64,000 bases of DNA from Petrimonas mucosa (GCF_900095795.1 NZ_LT608328.1:3279001-3343000), one strand, 5' to 3'. Shown: positions 30,695 through 39,302, counted from the stretch's first letter. Program-made: numbers and translations. Notes: generated by a model from the sequence alone, not told the origin.

Positions 30695-32890
30695 ATGTCA
30701 ACACTCAGGTTCAAAGCGGTAGAGGAAGCTTCAAAAAGAGTTCCCGTAGAAATTTCAGTTCCCGACAAGTTCCCGTCGGAATATTTCGGCAAATATGTGT
30801 TCAACCGGACACAGATGTCAAAATATCTCTCCAAGGAGACGATGAATACCGTTCTCCGGGCCATCGATCAAGGAGTAACGTTGCAACGGGAAATTGCCGA
30901 TCACGTCGCTGCCGGCATGAAGATGTGGGCGATGGAGATGGGAGCCACCCACTATACGCACTGGTTCCAGCCCCTCACTGAAGGTACTGCTGAGAAGCAC
31001 GACTCATTCATCGATTATCTGAACGCTCCAGGCGGAGATATCATCGAGCGGTTCTCCGGAAAACTGCTTGCTCAACAGGAGCCCGACGCCTCAAGTTTTC
31101 CCAGCGGCGGCATCAGAAACACCTTCGAGGCCCGCGGCTATACAGCCTGGGACCCGTCCTCACCGGCCTTCATCATCGAAGACACCCTCTGTATTCCCAC
31201 CGTCTTTATCTCCTACACGGGCGAAGCGCTCGACTACAAGACCCCGCTGCTGAAATCGCTTTCGGCAGTGGACAAAGCAGCGGTGGAGGTTTGCAAGCTG
31301 TTCGATCCCAACGTGAAAAAGGTCTACTCCTACCTGGGTTGGGAACAGGAGTACTTCCTGGTGGACCAGGCCCTCTACGCGGCCCGTCCCGACCTGAACC
31401 TGACCGACCGGACACTGATGGGACACGAAAGTGCCAAAAACCAGCAGCTGGAGGACCACTATTTTGGTTCGATCCCGCCCCGGGTAGCTGCATTCATGAG
31501 GGAGGTGGAGTTTGAAGCCTATAAATATGGCATTCCGTTGAAGACCCGTCACAATGAAGTAGCACCCAACCAGTTCGAGCTTGCCCCCATCTACGGCGAG
31601 ACCAACCTGGCAGTCGACCAGAACCTGCTGATCATGTCGCTGATGCACAAAATCGCAGCCAAACATCACTTCAAGTTGCTGCTGCACGAAAAACCATTCG
31701 CCGGCATCAACGGATCGGGCAAGCACAACAACTGGTCGCTGGGAACCGATACGGGCGTTGGGCTCTTCACTCCCGGCAAGAGTGCCAACGAGAACCTCCG
31801 GTTCGTAACCTTCCTTGTCAATACGCTCATGGCGGTATACAAACACAACGCACTGCTCAAGGCCTCCATCATGTCTGCACAGAATGCACATCGTCTCGGT
31901 GCCAACGAGGCTCCTCCGGCAATCATCTCCGTTTTTCTCGGTTCACAGATATCAGCCGTGCTCGACAAGATCGAGGAGAGTTCCGATGACAACGATATCA
32001 CGATGGAAGATCTTCGCAAGATGAAGCTGGGTATCTCCCATATCCCCGAGGTTCTGATCGACAATACCGACCGTAACCGCACCTCTCCCTTCGCATTCAC
32101 CGGAAACCGGTTCGAATTCCGCGCCGTAGGCTCGTCGGCCAACTGCTCACCAGCCATGAATGCGCTCAATGCAGCAGTGGCCAGCCAGCTGATCGAATTC
32201 AAGAATGAGATCGACCGGAAGATGAAGGAGGGCATGAAAAAAGAGCAGGCCATCTTCGACACCTTACGCCTCTACATCAAAGAGAGCAAACCCATCCGGT
32301 TCGACGGCAACGGTTACAGCGAAGCGTGGAAAGAGGAAGCTAAAAGGCGGGGACTCGATTGCGAGACAAGCGTACCGTTGATCTACGATGCATACGTCAG
32401 CGAACAGAGCATCAAGATGTTCGAGGGCATCGGCGTGCTAAACGAGCGCGAACTTCACGCCCGGAACGAGGTAAAATGGGAAACCTACACCAAGAAGATC
32501 CAGATTGAGGCCAGGGTATTGGGCGACTTGAGTATGAACCATATCATTCCTGTGGCTACACAATATCAGTCGTTGTTACTCGACAACCTCTACAAGATGC
32601 GCATGGTTTTCGACAAGGAGAAGGCCGACCGGCTCTCACGTGAAGATGCGGCGCTGATCGAGGAGATCGCCACCCATATCTCCGCCATAAAGACCAATGT
32701 CGACGATATGGTAGAGGCACGGAAACGGGCAAACAAGATCGAGGATGCACGATCCAAAGCCATAGCCTACCACGATACCGTCGAGCCCTTCCTCTCCGTT
32801 ATCCGCTACCATATCGACAAACTGGAACTGATTGTAGACAATCAGATGTGGCCTTTACCCAAATATAGGGAGTTGCTGTTTATCAGCTGA
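30695..32890 (+). CDS. glnN: Glutamine synthetase type III
   Basis: The 731-residue length is diagnostic of GSIII, which is far larger than GSI or GSII. Conserved segments include THYTHWFQPLTEGTAEKHDS near residue 93, FPSGGIRNTFEARGYTAWD near 133 and SYLGWEQEYFLVD near 210. KTRHNEVAPNQFELAPIYGE is near 280, SGKHNNWSLGTDTGVGLF near 345 and RNRTSPFAFTGNRFEFRAVG near 465. The enzyme condenses ammonium with glutamate using ATP. Control by nitrogen status is expected, but no operator is evident. It ends 2 nt from the stop of the convergent manC, with no terminator between them. Confidence 0.96.
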   Translation: MSTLRFKAVEEASKRVPVEISVPDKFPSEYFGKYVFNRTQMSKYLSKETMNTVLRAIDQGVTLQREIADHVAAGMKMWAMEMGATHYTHWFQPLTEGTAEKHDSFIDYLNAPGGDIIERFSGKLLAQQEPDASSFPSGGIRNTFEARGYTAWDPSSPAFIIEDTLCIPTVFISYTGEALDYKTPLLKSLSAVDKAAVEVCKLFDPNVKKVYSYLGWEQEYFLVDQALYAARPDLNLTDRTLMGHESAKNQQLEDHYFGSIPPRVAAFMREVEFEAYKYGIPLKTRHNEVAPNQFELAPIYGETNLAVDQNLLIMSLMHKIAAKHHFKLLLHEKPFAGINGSGKHNNWSLGTDTGVGLFTPGKSANENLRFVTFLVNTLMAVYKHNALLKASIMSAQNAHRLGANEAPPAIISVFLGSQISAVLDKIEESSDDNDITMEDLRKMKLGISHIPEVLIDNTDRNRTSPFAFTGNRFEFRAVGSSANCSPAMNALNAAVASQLIEFKNEIDRKMKEGMKKEQAIFDTLRLYIKESKPIRFDGNGYSEAWKEEAKRRGLDCETSVPLIYDAYVSEQSIKMFEGIGVLNERELHARNEVKWETYTKKIQIEARVLGDLSMNHIIPVATQYQSLLLDNLYKMRMVFDKEKADRLSREDAALIEEIATHISAIKTNVDDMVEARKRANKIEDARSKAIAYHDTVEPFLSVIRYHIDKLELIVDNQMWPLPKYRELLFIS

Positions 32891-32892
32891 TA

Positions 32893-33972
32893 CTAGACAT
32901 ACTCATCCCCGAAACGGAATTTTACGTCGGTCACAAAATGTTTAATGCGTTGCTCTTCTTCTTTCTTGCAGATGAGCAACGCTTTTTCAGATTCTGCAAC
33001 AATATAGCCTTCAAGGCCCTGTATCACCACCAGCTTATCGTCGCTCATCGCCACCACGTTGTCGTTACTCTCAACGTATAAGGTCTTGCAATGCAAGCTG
33101 GCATTGTTGTTTTCATCTTTCGGGGTGATCTCGTGCAGTGATCCCCAGGTACCCAGGTCGGACCATCCGAAGTCCGATCCGATAACATAGACGTTATCGG
33201 CTTTCTCCATAATACCGTAATCGATGGAGATGCTTGAACAGAACGGGAAGGCCTGATCGATAAACTCCTTCTCGCGAGGGGTATTGAAGAACTCCCTGCC
33301 CTCGTTGAACTTGTTCACGATATCGGGCAGATGGATCTTGAACGCCTCCAGTATCGCCTTCACATTCCAGAGAAAGATTCCCGAGTTCCAGACAAACTCG
33401 CCGCTTTCGTAGAAAACACGGGCCAGCTCCAGGTTGGGTTTCTCCGTAAATGTCTTCACTTTACGGATACCATCCACCTCCTCGTTGCTCTCCTGGATGT
33501 AGCCATAACCGGTCTCCGGTCGGTTCGGCTTGATGCCCAGTGTCAACAGAACCGGATGCTTCTCCACAAAATCCAGTCCACGCTCAATCTCAGAAAGGAA
33601 TAGATCCTCCTTCAGGATAAGATGGTCGGAAGGAGCCACAACAATGTTGGCCTCCGGGTTGATTGCCTGAATATGAAAGAGGGAGTAGGCGATAGCCGGT
33701 GCGGTATTCCTTCTCAAAGGCTCAAGCAGCACCTGCTCTTTCGACAACTCGGGCAGCTGCTTAAGAGTCAGCTCGGCATACGCATCGTTGGTCACAACAA
33801 AGATATTCTCAACGGGGATAATCTTCTTGAACCTGTCGTACGTGCTCTGGAGGAGCGAACGCCCTGTACCAAAAAAGTCGAGAAACTGCTTGGGCCTGTC
33901 TTCCTTGCTAAAAGGCCAGAACCGGCTGCCGATCCCGCCTCCCATGATAACACAGTAGTTGTTGTTCTTCAT
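32893..33972 (-). CDS. manC: Mannose-1-phosphate guanylyltransferase
   Basis: The 359-residue protein makes GDP-mannose from mannose 1-phosphate and GTP. It has the nucleotidyltransferase signature CVIMGGGIGSRFWPFSKEDRPKQFLD at the N terminus (shown here over residues 7-32), VAPSDHLI near 115, and FTEKPNLELA with the GDP-mannose pyrophosphorylase Lys. It also has the IDYGIMEKADNVYV and GWSDLGTWGSL segments near residues 250-275. It lacks the C-terminal isomerase domain found in bifunctional ManC/AlgA, so it is the short form. GDP-mannose could feed the polysaccharide genes at 49-59 kb (inference). Confidence 0.93.
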   Translation of the reverse strand: MKNNNYCVIMGGGIGSRFWPFSKEDRPKQFLDFFGTGRSLLQSTYDRFKKIIPVENIFVVTNDAYAELTLKQLPELSKEQVLLEPLRRNTAPAIAYSLFHIQAINPEANIVVAPSDHLILKEDLFLSEIERGLDFVEKHPVLLTLGIKPNRPETGYGYIQESNEEVDGIRKVKTFTEKPNLELARVFYESGEFVWNSGIFLWNVKAILEAFKIHLPDIVNKFNEGREFFNTPREKEFIDQAFPFCSSISIDYGIMEKADNVYVIGSDFGWSDLGTWGSLHEITPKDENNNASLHCKTLYVESNDNVVAMSDDKLVVIQGLEGYIVAESEKALLICKKEEEQRIKHFVTDVKFRFGDEYV

Positions 33973-34128
33973 AACAAAATCTTAGCGTATAAAATGATAT
34001 TCCTCTTTAGGGTAATATTTGTTCAATCCGTATAACGCTTTCCAATGGCTGATTGTTTTAACAATTACACAATAAATTTCAACAGCCTGAAACTTGTCAA
34101 TATTTAAAAAATTAATGGAACAAACCGT

Positions 34129-34158
34129 TTTGATTTCTGATTTTTTTATGTACTTTTG
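34129..34158 (+). promoter_or_regulatory. Promoter of tRNA-Leu
   Basis: TTTG at 34129-34132, an 18-nt spacer and TACTTTTG at 34151-34158 form a near-consensus Bacteroidetes promoter. It lies 21 nt upstream of the mature tRNA start. Confidence 0.7.
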
Positions 34159-34179
34159 CATTCGCGTTTTCCACAATAT

Positions 34180-34263
34180 GCCCAGATGGCGGAATTGGTA
34201 GACGCGCTGGTCTCAAACACCAGTGGATTCACTTCCATGCCGGTTCGATCCCGGCTCTGGGTA
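34180..34263 (+). tRNA. tRNA-Leu (anticodon CAA)
   Basis: An 84-nt class II tRNA can be folded by hand. The acceptor stem is GCCCAGA/TCTGGGT (first pair G-U), and the D-arm contains GGAATTGGTAGAC. The anticodon stem is CTGGT/ACCAG with loop CTCAAAC, giving CAA. A long variable arm precedes the T-arm GCCGGTTCGATCCCGGC. The CCA end is not encoded. The anticodon reads UUG. It sits at the boundary between core genes and the IS-rich accessory region. Confidence 0.95.
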
Positions 34264-34281
34264 CGGTTTAAACTTCGTAAT

Positions 34282-34316
34282 CACCCTATAATCAATCGGT
34301 TATGGGGTGTTTATTT
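34282..34316 (+). terminator. Terminator after tRNA-Leu
   Basis: CACCCTATAA (34282-34291) pairs with TTATGGGGTG (34300-34309; one G-U) and is followed by TTTATTTTT. Confidence 0.85.
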
Positions 34317-34999
34317 TTCAAAAGTATCAAAATAGTAACGTTAGGCAACCGATGTTATTGTTTGCAGGTGAAAATGTATCTGTAATTCATAACCGTTACA
34401 TCATCAGAAAAAAACATCATCCTTGGGGTAGTAATAAATTGACTATTCTGCTCCCGCCAGCATCAGGGGGGGGGGGATGTTAAATACCCCTCTCGCTTAT
34501 TTTCAGCCCCTCTGTGGCATTTATATGGCTCTCCGCATATCTACCTACCCAAAATAATTATCGTGCCTTAAATCGCCTTAAAATGCATCGTTTTCCCCGA
34601 TGGATAATTTTGTCCCGCCAGGAGCCTTAAGTTATAAGCATGATTTAAGAACACATTCAGATTAACACCACACCAACTACCATCCAGCCATGAACAACGC
34701 CTGAAATGCCTCCGTACGGCCGTCAGGCAGTCAATATTCATACGGTCGCATCTCATCATTCGAGAGAAAACTCATGTATTTTTTACGGGGAAAAAGCGCT
34801 GTACATTTGCCATCAATAAAAGGGTATGGGATTAATTAACAGCAATCAAGACAGTTAGGAATTAACTGCCGTGCACAATATATTTTTTCTATCTACATAT
34901 AGATATTATTTATATCTAATAGGGTGATTATTGATGAAAGTGATGGGTTTTTAATTTTCGGTCGGCTCTCAGTTGCAAGTGTTGTGCCTGCAAATAGCT
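34317..34999. other. Gene-poor stretch downstream of tRNA-Leu
   Basis: No convincing full gene is seen in about 680 nt. It contains an uninterrupted run of 11 G residues (34466-34476). It also holds a 63-codon minus-strand frame (34568-34759) ending VFLNHAYNLRLLAGQ, which reads like a worn remnant of an unidentified protein. A possible plus-strand -7 box TACATTTG (34802-34809) is followed by a small hairpin CAGTTA-GGAAT-TAACTG near 34852. None of these is strong enough to call separately. Confidence 0.5.
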
Positions 35000-35002
35000 T
35001 TT

Positions 35003-35035
35003 TTGAAAAAAGGGGGATGGAATTACCCACCCCCC
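35003..35035 (-). terminator. Minus-strand terminator of the small-ORF cluster
   Basis: On the minus strand a 9-bp stem (arms at 35027-35035 and 35012-35020, one G-U pair) encloses a 6-nt loop and is followed by TTTTTTC. On the plus strand the same stem would have an A-C mismatch and no T-run, so it is specific for minus-strand transcripts. Confidence 0.8.
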
Positions 35036-35083
35036 GAACAAACAGAAATAAAAAAGAAAAGAGTGAACGAACCGTTTGACGGG

Positions 35084-35155
35084 CTATTCTATCGTTATAT
35101 TCTCGGTCTTTAAATTTATGCCATACTCATCAAACAATACTTCTTTCTTTTTCAT
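35084..35155 (-). CDS. Putative 23-aa peptide, last ORF of small-ORF cluster
   Basis: The ATG at 35155 is preceded by a good ribosome-binding site (AAAGGAG, 5-6 nt spacing). It opens a 23-codon frame, MKKKEVLFDEYGINLKTENI plus three residues, ended by TAG. It lies 18 nt after the stop of the 74-aa ORF and upstream of a dedicated minus-strand terminator, so it is placed like the last gene of an operon. I do not recognise the peptide. It has no membrane segment and no cysteine. It could be an intact micro-protein or the start of a gene shortened by an early stop. Confidence 0.45.
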   Translation of the reverse strand: MKKKEVLFDEYGINLKTENITIE

Positions 35156-35173
35156 TTTCTCCTTTTTTAAAAA

Positions 35174-35398
35174 TTACTTACTTAACTCCAAATCGTTCAG
35201 CAACGCTCTGAACCTGTCATCAACAGGCTTCTTTTCGCCTTTGGTTGGTTGCCCTTGTATCTCGGCATTCAAATCCAGCTCCGCTCTCAAGGCAGCAAAC
35301 AACGGCTTCTCTTCCCTTTTTTCTTCGAGTTTTTTTTCTAACTCGTCCAATCTACTCATCAATCTCTCTGCCCACACGGGTGCTTTTTCTTCTTCCAT
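35174..35398 (-). CDS. Small coiled-coil protein of unknown function (74 aa)
   Basis: The frame MEEEKAPVWAERLMSRLDEL starts after an AT-rich Bacteroidales-type leader. It continues with a charged helix (LEKKLEEKREEKP) and a Pro/Lys-rich middle (QGQPTKGEKKP), and ends in DDRFRALLNDLELSK. The composition (heptad-like Leu/Glu/Lys in residues 10-35) predicts a short coiled coil. It belongs to a tight minus-strand row with the 23-aa ORF after it and a 56-codon open frame before it. I do not recognise the family. The context, directly beside a tRNA and truncated by IS elements, suggests mobile-element cargo. Confidence 0.55.
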   Translation of the reverse strand: MEEEKAPVWAERLMSRLDELEKKLEEKREEKPLFAALRAELDLNAEIQGQPTKGEKKPVDDRFRALLNDLELSK

Positions 35399-35409
35399 AA
35401 TTAAATCAA

Positions 35410-35580
35410 TTAAAAATTATTATTCTCTTTTTCGTTCTCCCACATACGAATTTTTTCTTCCGTTTGTTCAAGTTCACACATAAATAGGTGAAATTGATAA
35501 TCCGTAAATTCATCATCCCAGTCATCGTCTATCGTTTTGGGTATTGCCGAAGGCGGGGAAAAAGAAGCACTAAGTTTCAA
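35410..35580 (-). pseudogene. Truncated or frameshifted small ORF (56 codons, no good start)
   Basis: The minus strand is open from 35580 to the TAA at 35410-35412. It reads KLSASFSPPSAIPKTIDDDW, then DDEFTDYQFHLFMCELEQTE and EKIRMWENEKENNNF. The second half looks like a real acidic, helical protein end. There is no ATG before the internal Met of MCELEQ, and an in-frame stop lies just upstream (35581-35583). A 9-codon ATG frame in a different register (35577-35606) precedes it. It is therefore probably the 3' part of a gene that lost its 5' end when the neighbouring IS region was rearranged. Confidence 0.4.
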
Positions 35581-35635
35581 TTAAGCACCGCAGTAAGCAA
35601 AACCATTTTTTTATTTGCTAATTTACATTTTTTAA

Positions 35636-36095
35636 CAGTATCAACCGACTAAAATCAAAATCAATCGGTCCTTATTTTTAAACACCTGACAAGTAAACCA
35701 TTAAAGCTCCTGTCTTTCATTTCCAAAAAGTGCTCCCCCCCCCTCAAAACAGTGATAATTGGGCGGCCGTGGGACTTTTATTGCGACTTTTCAGTCGTCT
35801 GGGATAAGTGCGCCTGCCTTCGGTCACCACCCACGTCAAATCTAGATGGCTTATCAAATGCATCCTCAACAACGCGGCTATGGTTGAAAACGCCTTTTCG
35901 CTTTCCGACTTCGTCTGAATCACCTGTAAAAGCAAATACGCGATCAGGGTACACCATACTTGGGTCTTTATCCCGTTTTCAGTGTCGGAATAAAAATAGG
36001 TGAGTTGGAAGTTTTGCTTCAATTTTTTGAATCCCGTTTCGATAGACCACCTATTTTTATAAATCAAGGCAACTTCCTCGTCTGTTATTTCCCAA
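35636..36095 (-). mobile_element. Truncated IS4-type element (same type as 42244-43737)
   Basis: The segment begins with the terminal inverted repeat CAGTATCAACCGACTAAAA. It reproduces the transposase-3' end of the complete copy at 42244-43737 with a few base changes. It stops abruptly at TTTCCCAA (36088-36095), where the IS1595 element begins. Only the last third of the element remains. Confidence 0.9.
35744..36095 (-). pseudogene. C-terminal fragment of IS4-type transposase
   Basis: The frame encodes the last roughly 115 residues of the same transposase as at 42344-43630, including the catalytic Glu region NRWSIETGFKKLKQNF and the C terminus SRNKSPTAAQLSLF. The protein matches the intact copy over this stretch. 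The N-terminal two thirds, with the first two catalytic Asp residues, are missing because the IS1595 element replaces them. It cannot be an active transposase. The fragment shows that an IS4-type copy was present here before IS1595 arrived. Confidence 0.9.
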
Positions 36096-37180
36096 AATGA
36101 TTATCCGCAGTTATTCCTAAAGAATTTAACGGGAAAAAGTTATAAATAAGTTTCAAAAACACTTGCACAATTCACTGATATTCATTATATTTACATCGCT
36201 AACGATATAAAGATTCAAACTATGAATATCCTGGATTTTGCTATAAATTACCCCGATGAGGAATCCTGTCGGAAAAAATTCAAAGAACAAAGAGACCAAA
36301 TGGGAGTAACCTGTCGTCATTGTAATTGTAAAGAACATTATTGGCTGGAAAACAAGCAGGCCTATGAATGCAAGCGTTGTCGCGCACGCCAAACCTTGCG
36401 TTCAGGCACCGTCATGCAGCACTCCAACCTGCCTTACCGTTACTGGTTCGTGGCCATGCACCTGCTCACGGCGACCAAGGGCTCCTTTTCCGCGGCGGAG
36501 CTGCAGCGCCAGCTGGGGCACAAGCGTTACCAGCCCATATGGGAAATGGTCAATAAACTGCGTGACGTGATGGGCAAACGCGATGATGAGTACACCCTCG
36601 AGGGAGCCATCGAGTTGGACGACGCCTTCTTTTCCACCGAAATATCCCTTGAAGAGAGGGACAAACCGTTGAAGCGCGGCCGCGGGAGCCAAAAAAAGAC
36701 CAAAGTGCTGGTAATGGCTGAAAGCAAAACGGTTGAAAACCCCAAGCCGGGTAAGAAACCCAAGAAGGTTAGATACCTGAAAATGAAAGTGATCAGTGAC
36801 TTGAAGTCCGGTACAATTACAAGGAATGTCAAAGAGCACGTTGAAAGCACGGCGGATCTGACCACCGATGACTCAACATCTTACACTAAATTGAAAGAGC
36901 ATGTTCATTCACATACGGCATCTGTTATTCCACACCAGGATCTTTCCAAGGTGCTGCCCTGGGTGCATACCGCGATCAGCAATGCCAAACGACAGCTCCT
37001 GGGCGTGTATTACAAGATAAAACCAGAATACTTGCAATATTACCTCAACCAGTTCTGTTATAAATTCAACAGGCGTTACTTCGGGGAAAACCAGTTTGAA
37101 AGACTGTTGATAGCCGCTGTAACGTATGCTCCTGATTTCAAGTCAAGAATTTACAATAGGAACTATTGCGGATAATCATT
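36096..37180 (+). mobile_element. IS1595-family insertion sequence, copy 1
   Basis: The 1085-bp element is bounded by AATGATTATCCGCA and its reverse complement TGCGGATAATCATT. The 8-bp flanks (TTTCCCAA and TATATAAT) do not match, so the neighbourhood was rearranged after insertion. TTG (36163-36165), a 20-nt spacer and TATATTTA (36186-36193) form its promoter. GATATTCAT (36177-36185) is the exact reverse complement of ATGAATATC (36222-36230), which contains the transposase start codon. Confidence 0.9.
36222..37175 (+). CDS. IS1595-family (ISXO2-like) transposase, copy 1
   Basis: The 317-residue protein has an N-terminal zinc ribbon (CRHCNCKEHY...CKRCRARQ, residues 31-61) followed by the TVMQHSNLPYRYWF segment typical of ISXO2/IS1595 transposases. 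The DDE/N-type catalytic core follows, with Asp in IELDDAFFS (near 132), Asp in LTTDDSTSY (near 223) and a late N/K-rich segment. The frame is complete. The protein sequence is identical to copy 2 at 46631, although the DNA differs at seven synonymous positions. Translation from external transcripts may be hindered by the start-codon inverted repeat. Confidence 0.93.
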   Translation: MNILDFAINYPDEESCRKKFKEQRDQMGVTCRHCNCKEHYWLENKQAYECKRCRARQTLRSGTVMQHSNLPYRYWFVAMHLLTATKGSFSAAELQRQLGHKRYQPIWEMVNKLRDVMGKRDDEYTLEGAIELDDAFFSTEISLEERDKPLKRGRGSQKKTKVLVMAESKTVENPKPGKKPKKVRYLKMKVISDLKSGTITRNVKEHVESTADLTTDDSTSYTKLKEHVHSHTASVIPHQDLSKVLPWVHTAISNAKRQLLGVYYKIKPEYLQYYLNQFCYKFNRRYFGENQFERLLIAAVTYAPDFKSRIYNRNYCG

Positions 37181-37203
37181 TATATAATTATATAAGTATA
37201 TAA

Positions 37204-39302
37204 TTAACCCACATTGCAGCACGATTATAAATAGAAGTTAAACTTACCCTCTATTTACGTTAAATCCGCTTGTTTTACGTCTGTTTGCTGACCATAAATT
37301 TTTGTATCAGGCTGATATTCAATGTCGGTTTATTTTAAAACACGAATGTAGTCCCCCATTTGATGTTGAAAAAAACGTATCCCTTGATTACTTTTGCGTT
37401 GTATGTTTTTCAAGACAAGCATAAAGCAAAAGGATGGGGGCCATGAGTATACCCATTACCGGTTGTGTGAGAGCTACCGGGAAGGCCGCTTCATCCGTAA
37501 TCGCACGCTGCTCTCTTTGGGTGACCTGGAATCAGTTCTTCCACCTGAAAAGATTCCCTTTCTCTGTCAACGCATCAACCAGGTTTACTTCGAGGGCAAA
37601 ACATTCATCATCTCATCGCTTCGTGATGACAAGGTGGAAGCCCTGTGCACGAAATACGTGGGACTACTCCATGAAGCGCAAAAGATAGAAAAGGCAAAGA
37701 AGAAGGCGGCTGGTATCGAGCAAGTGTACATTGACAGGACAACGAACAGTGATATCCGGGAGGTTGGTGGCGAATGGCTTTGTCTTCAAGCTTGCCGCCA
37801 ATTGCTCCTGCCGGAGTATTTAGAGACTTTCGGCTGGGAGAAACAAGATATCGCCCTTGCTTTAACCCAGATCATCGCCCGGGCTGTTTACCCCGCATCG
37901 GAGTATAAAACCAGCCGTTGGTTGAAGGAGAACTCGGCGCTTTGTGAACTGACCGGGGTTGATCCTTCGGCCATCACCAAAGATAAGCTTTACCAGATGG
38001 CTCACCGGCTTTATGGTGAGAAGGATGGCTTGGAACGTCATTTTTCTAACCGCACGAACGATCTTTTTTCCTTGGATGACAAGATTATCATCTATGATTT
38101 AACAAATACCTATTTTGAGGGAACCATGCGAGAGAGTCGGATAGCTAAGTTCGGGCGCAGCAAGGAAAAGCGTAACGATACCAGACTGGTGGTGCTGGCT
38201 GTGGTGGTCAACCCGGAAGGTTTCCTGAAGGAGTCACAAATCTTTGAAGGCAACATGACTGATCCTGAAAGCCTGCAATATATTCTTGACAAGATGAAAT
38301 CCCATAGGGGGAGATCCGATAAAAAGCAGGTGGTGGTCATGGATGCCGGCATCGCCACGAATGATAACCTGAAGATATTGAAAGAGGAATCCTTCGACTA
38401 CATCTGTGTCTCACGGGGTAAACTCAAAGAATACCGTGCAACAAGCCTTTCCCCTGTGGAAATACGGGATAAATCCAACCAGCTCATCGAGATCAGTCAG
38501 GTAGAAGTGGATGGCGAAAGTGACAGCTTCTACAAGGTGAAGAGCTATAGCAAGGGTCTCAAGGAAGCGTCCATGGAAAACCGTTTCACGCGGGCCTTTG
38601 AATGTGGACTGAGCCAGGCAGCCGAAGCCCTGAAAAAGAAAGGAGGCACCAAAAAGCTTGAAAAGGTGTGGGAACGCATCGGCCGGCTAAAGGAAAAATA
38701 CCCTTCGGTACACCGCCTGTATCAGATCCATGTGGAGCCCGACGAAAGGGGGATTCATGCCACATCCATATCCTGGGAGAGAATCGAGGCAAAGAGCGAA
38801 TCAAGACATGGGGAATACTTCTTGCGTACTTCCCTGTCGGTACATGGAGAGGAGATCACCTGGCTGATTTACAACACTATAAGAGAAGTAGAGTCGACGT
38901 TTCGTTGCCTGAAGACTGATCTGAACCTGCGTCCCGTGTTTCATAAAACGGATGAGGCGACAATGGCTCATCTTCACCTCGGGCTGTTGGCCTACCAGCT
39001 GGTAAGCACGATCCGTTTCAAACTGAAACAATTTGGGATTACCCATGAGTGGAGAGAGATTGTCCGGATCATGAACACGCAGAAAATGGTGACAACGCAC
39101 ATGGTAAATACCGATGAAGAGTGTGTGTCGATTAGAAAATGTTCACTCCCTGAATCCAAAGTAAGAATCATATATAAGGTGTTGGGATACGATGAAAAAC
39201 CATTTATCAGGAAAAAATCTGTAGTCCCCCAATTGAACCTTGAAAAAAATATATACGCAGGGATACAGGGAATTAGCTCCGGTTAGCTGCAATGTGGGTT
39301 AA
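37204..39302 (+). mobile_element. IS1634-family insertion sequence, copy 1
   Basis: The 2099-bp element is bounded by the inverted repeats TTAACCCACATTGCAGC (37204-37220) and GCTGCAATGTGGGTTAA (39286-39302). No matching flanking duplication is visible (left flank TATATAA, right flank GTTCTGT). The right end abuts the 3' end of the broken beta-CASP gene. A second copy in opposite orientation starts at 60933. Confidence 0.92.
37403..39286 (+). CDS. IS1634-family transposase, copy 1
   Basis: The start is the ATG at 37403 (MFFKTSIKQKDGGHEYTHYR), as in other transposases of this family; the TTG nine bases earlier is ignored. The protein has 627 residues. The DDE core includes IIYDLTNTYFEG (near 225), VVMDAGIATNDN (near 312) and the late Y-(2)-R-(3)-E-(6)-K-like segment IREVESTFRCLKTDLNLRPV (near 496). 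The -7 box TACTTTTG (37389-37396) and TTG at 37366-37368 (20-nt spacer) place the predicted transcription start at or near the ATG, so the message may be leaderless. It differs from copy 2 only within a short tract (38047-38195). Confidence 0.92.
   Translation: MFFKTSIKQKDGGHEYTHYRLCESYREGRFIRNRTLLSLGDLESVLPPEKIPFLCQRINQVYFEGKTFIISSLRDDKVEALCTKYVGLLHEAQKIEKAKKKAAGIEQVYIDRTTNSDIREVGGEWLCLQACRQLLLPEYLETFGWEKQDIALALTQIIARAVYPASEYKTSRWLKENSALCELTGVDPSAITKDKLYQMAHRLYGEKDGLERHFSNRTNDLFSLDDKIIIYDLTNTYFEGTMRESRIAKFGRSKEKRNDTRLVVLAVVVNPEGFLKESQIFEGNMTDPESLQYILDKMKSHRGRSDKKQVVVMDAGIATNDNLKILKEESFDYICVSRGKLKEYRATSLSPVEIRDKSNQLIEISQVEVDGESDSFYKVKSYSKGLKEASMENRFTRAFECGLSQAAEALKKKGGTKKLEKVWERIGRLKEKYPSVHRLYQIHVEPDERGIHATSISWERIEAKSESRHGEYFLRTSLSVHGEEITWLIYNTIREVESTFRCLKTDLNLRPVFHKTDEATMAHLHLGLLAYQLVSTIRFKLKQFGITHEWREIVRIMNTQKMVTTHMVNTDEECVSIRKCSLPESKVRIIYKVLGYDEKPFIRKKSVVPQLNLEKNIYAGIQGISSG

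Noticed and set aside
34568-34759. 63-codon minus-strand frame ending VFLNHAYNLRLLAGQ
   Set aside because: It looks like a degraded protein end but I could not tie it to a family, so it is only mentioned in the gene-poor stretch.
37204-39302. Target-site duplication for IS1634 copy 1
   Set aside because: The flanks TATATAA and GTTCTGT do not match in any register tried, so no duplication is claimed.
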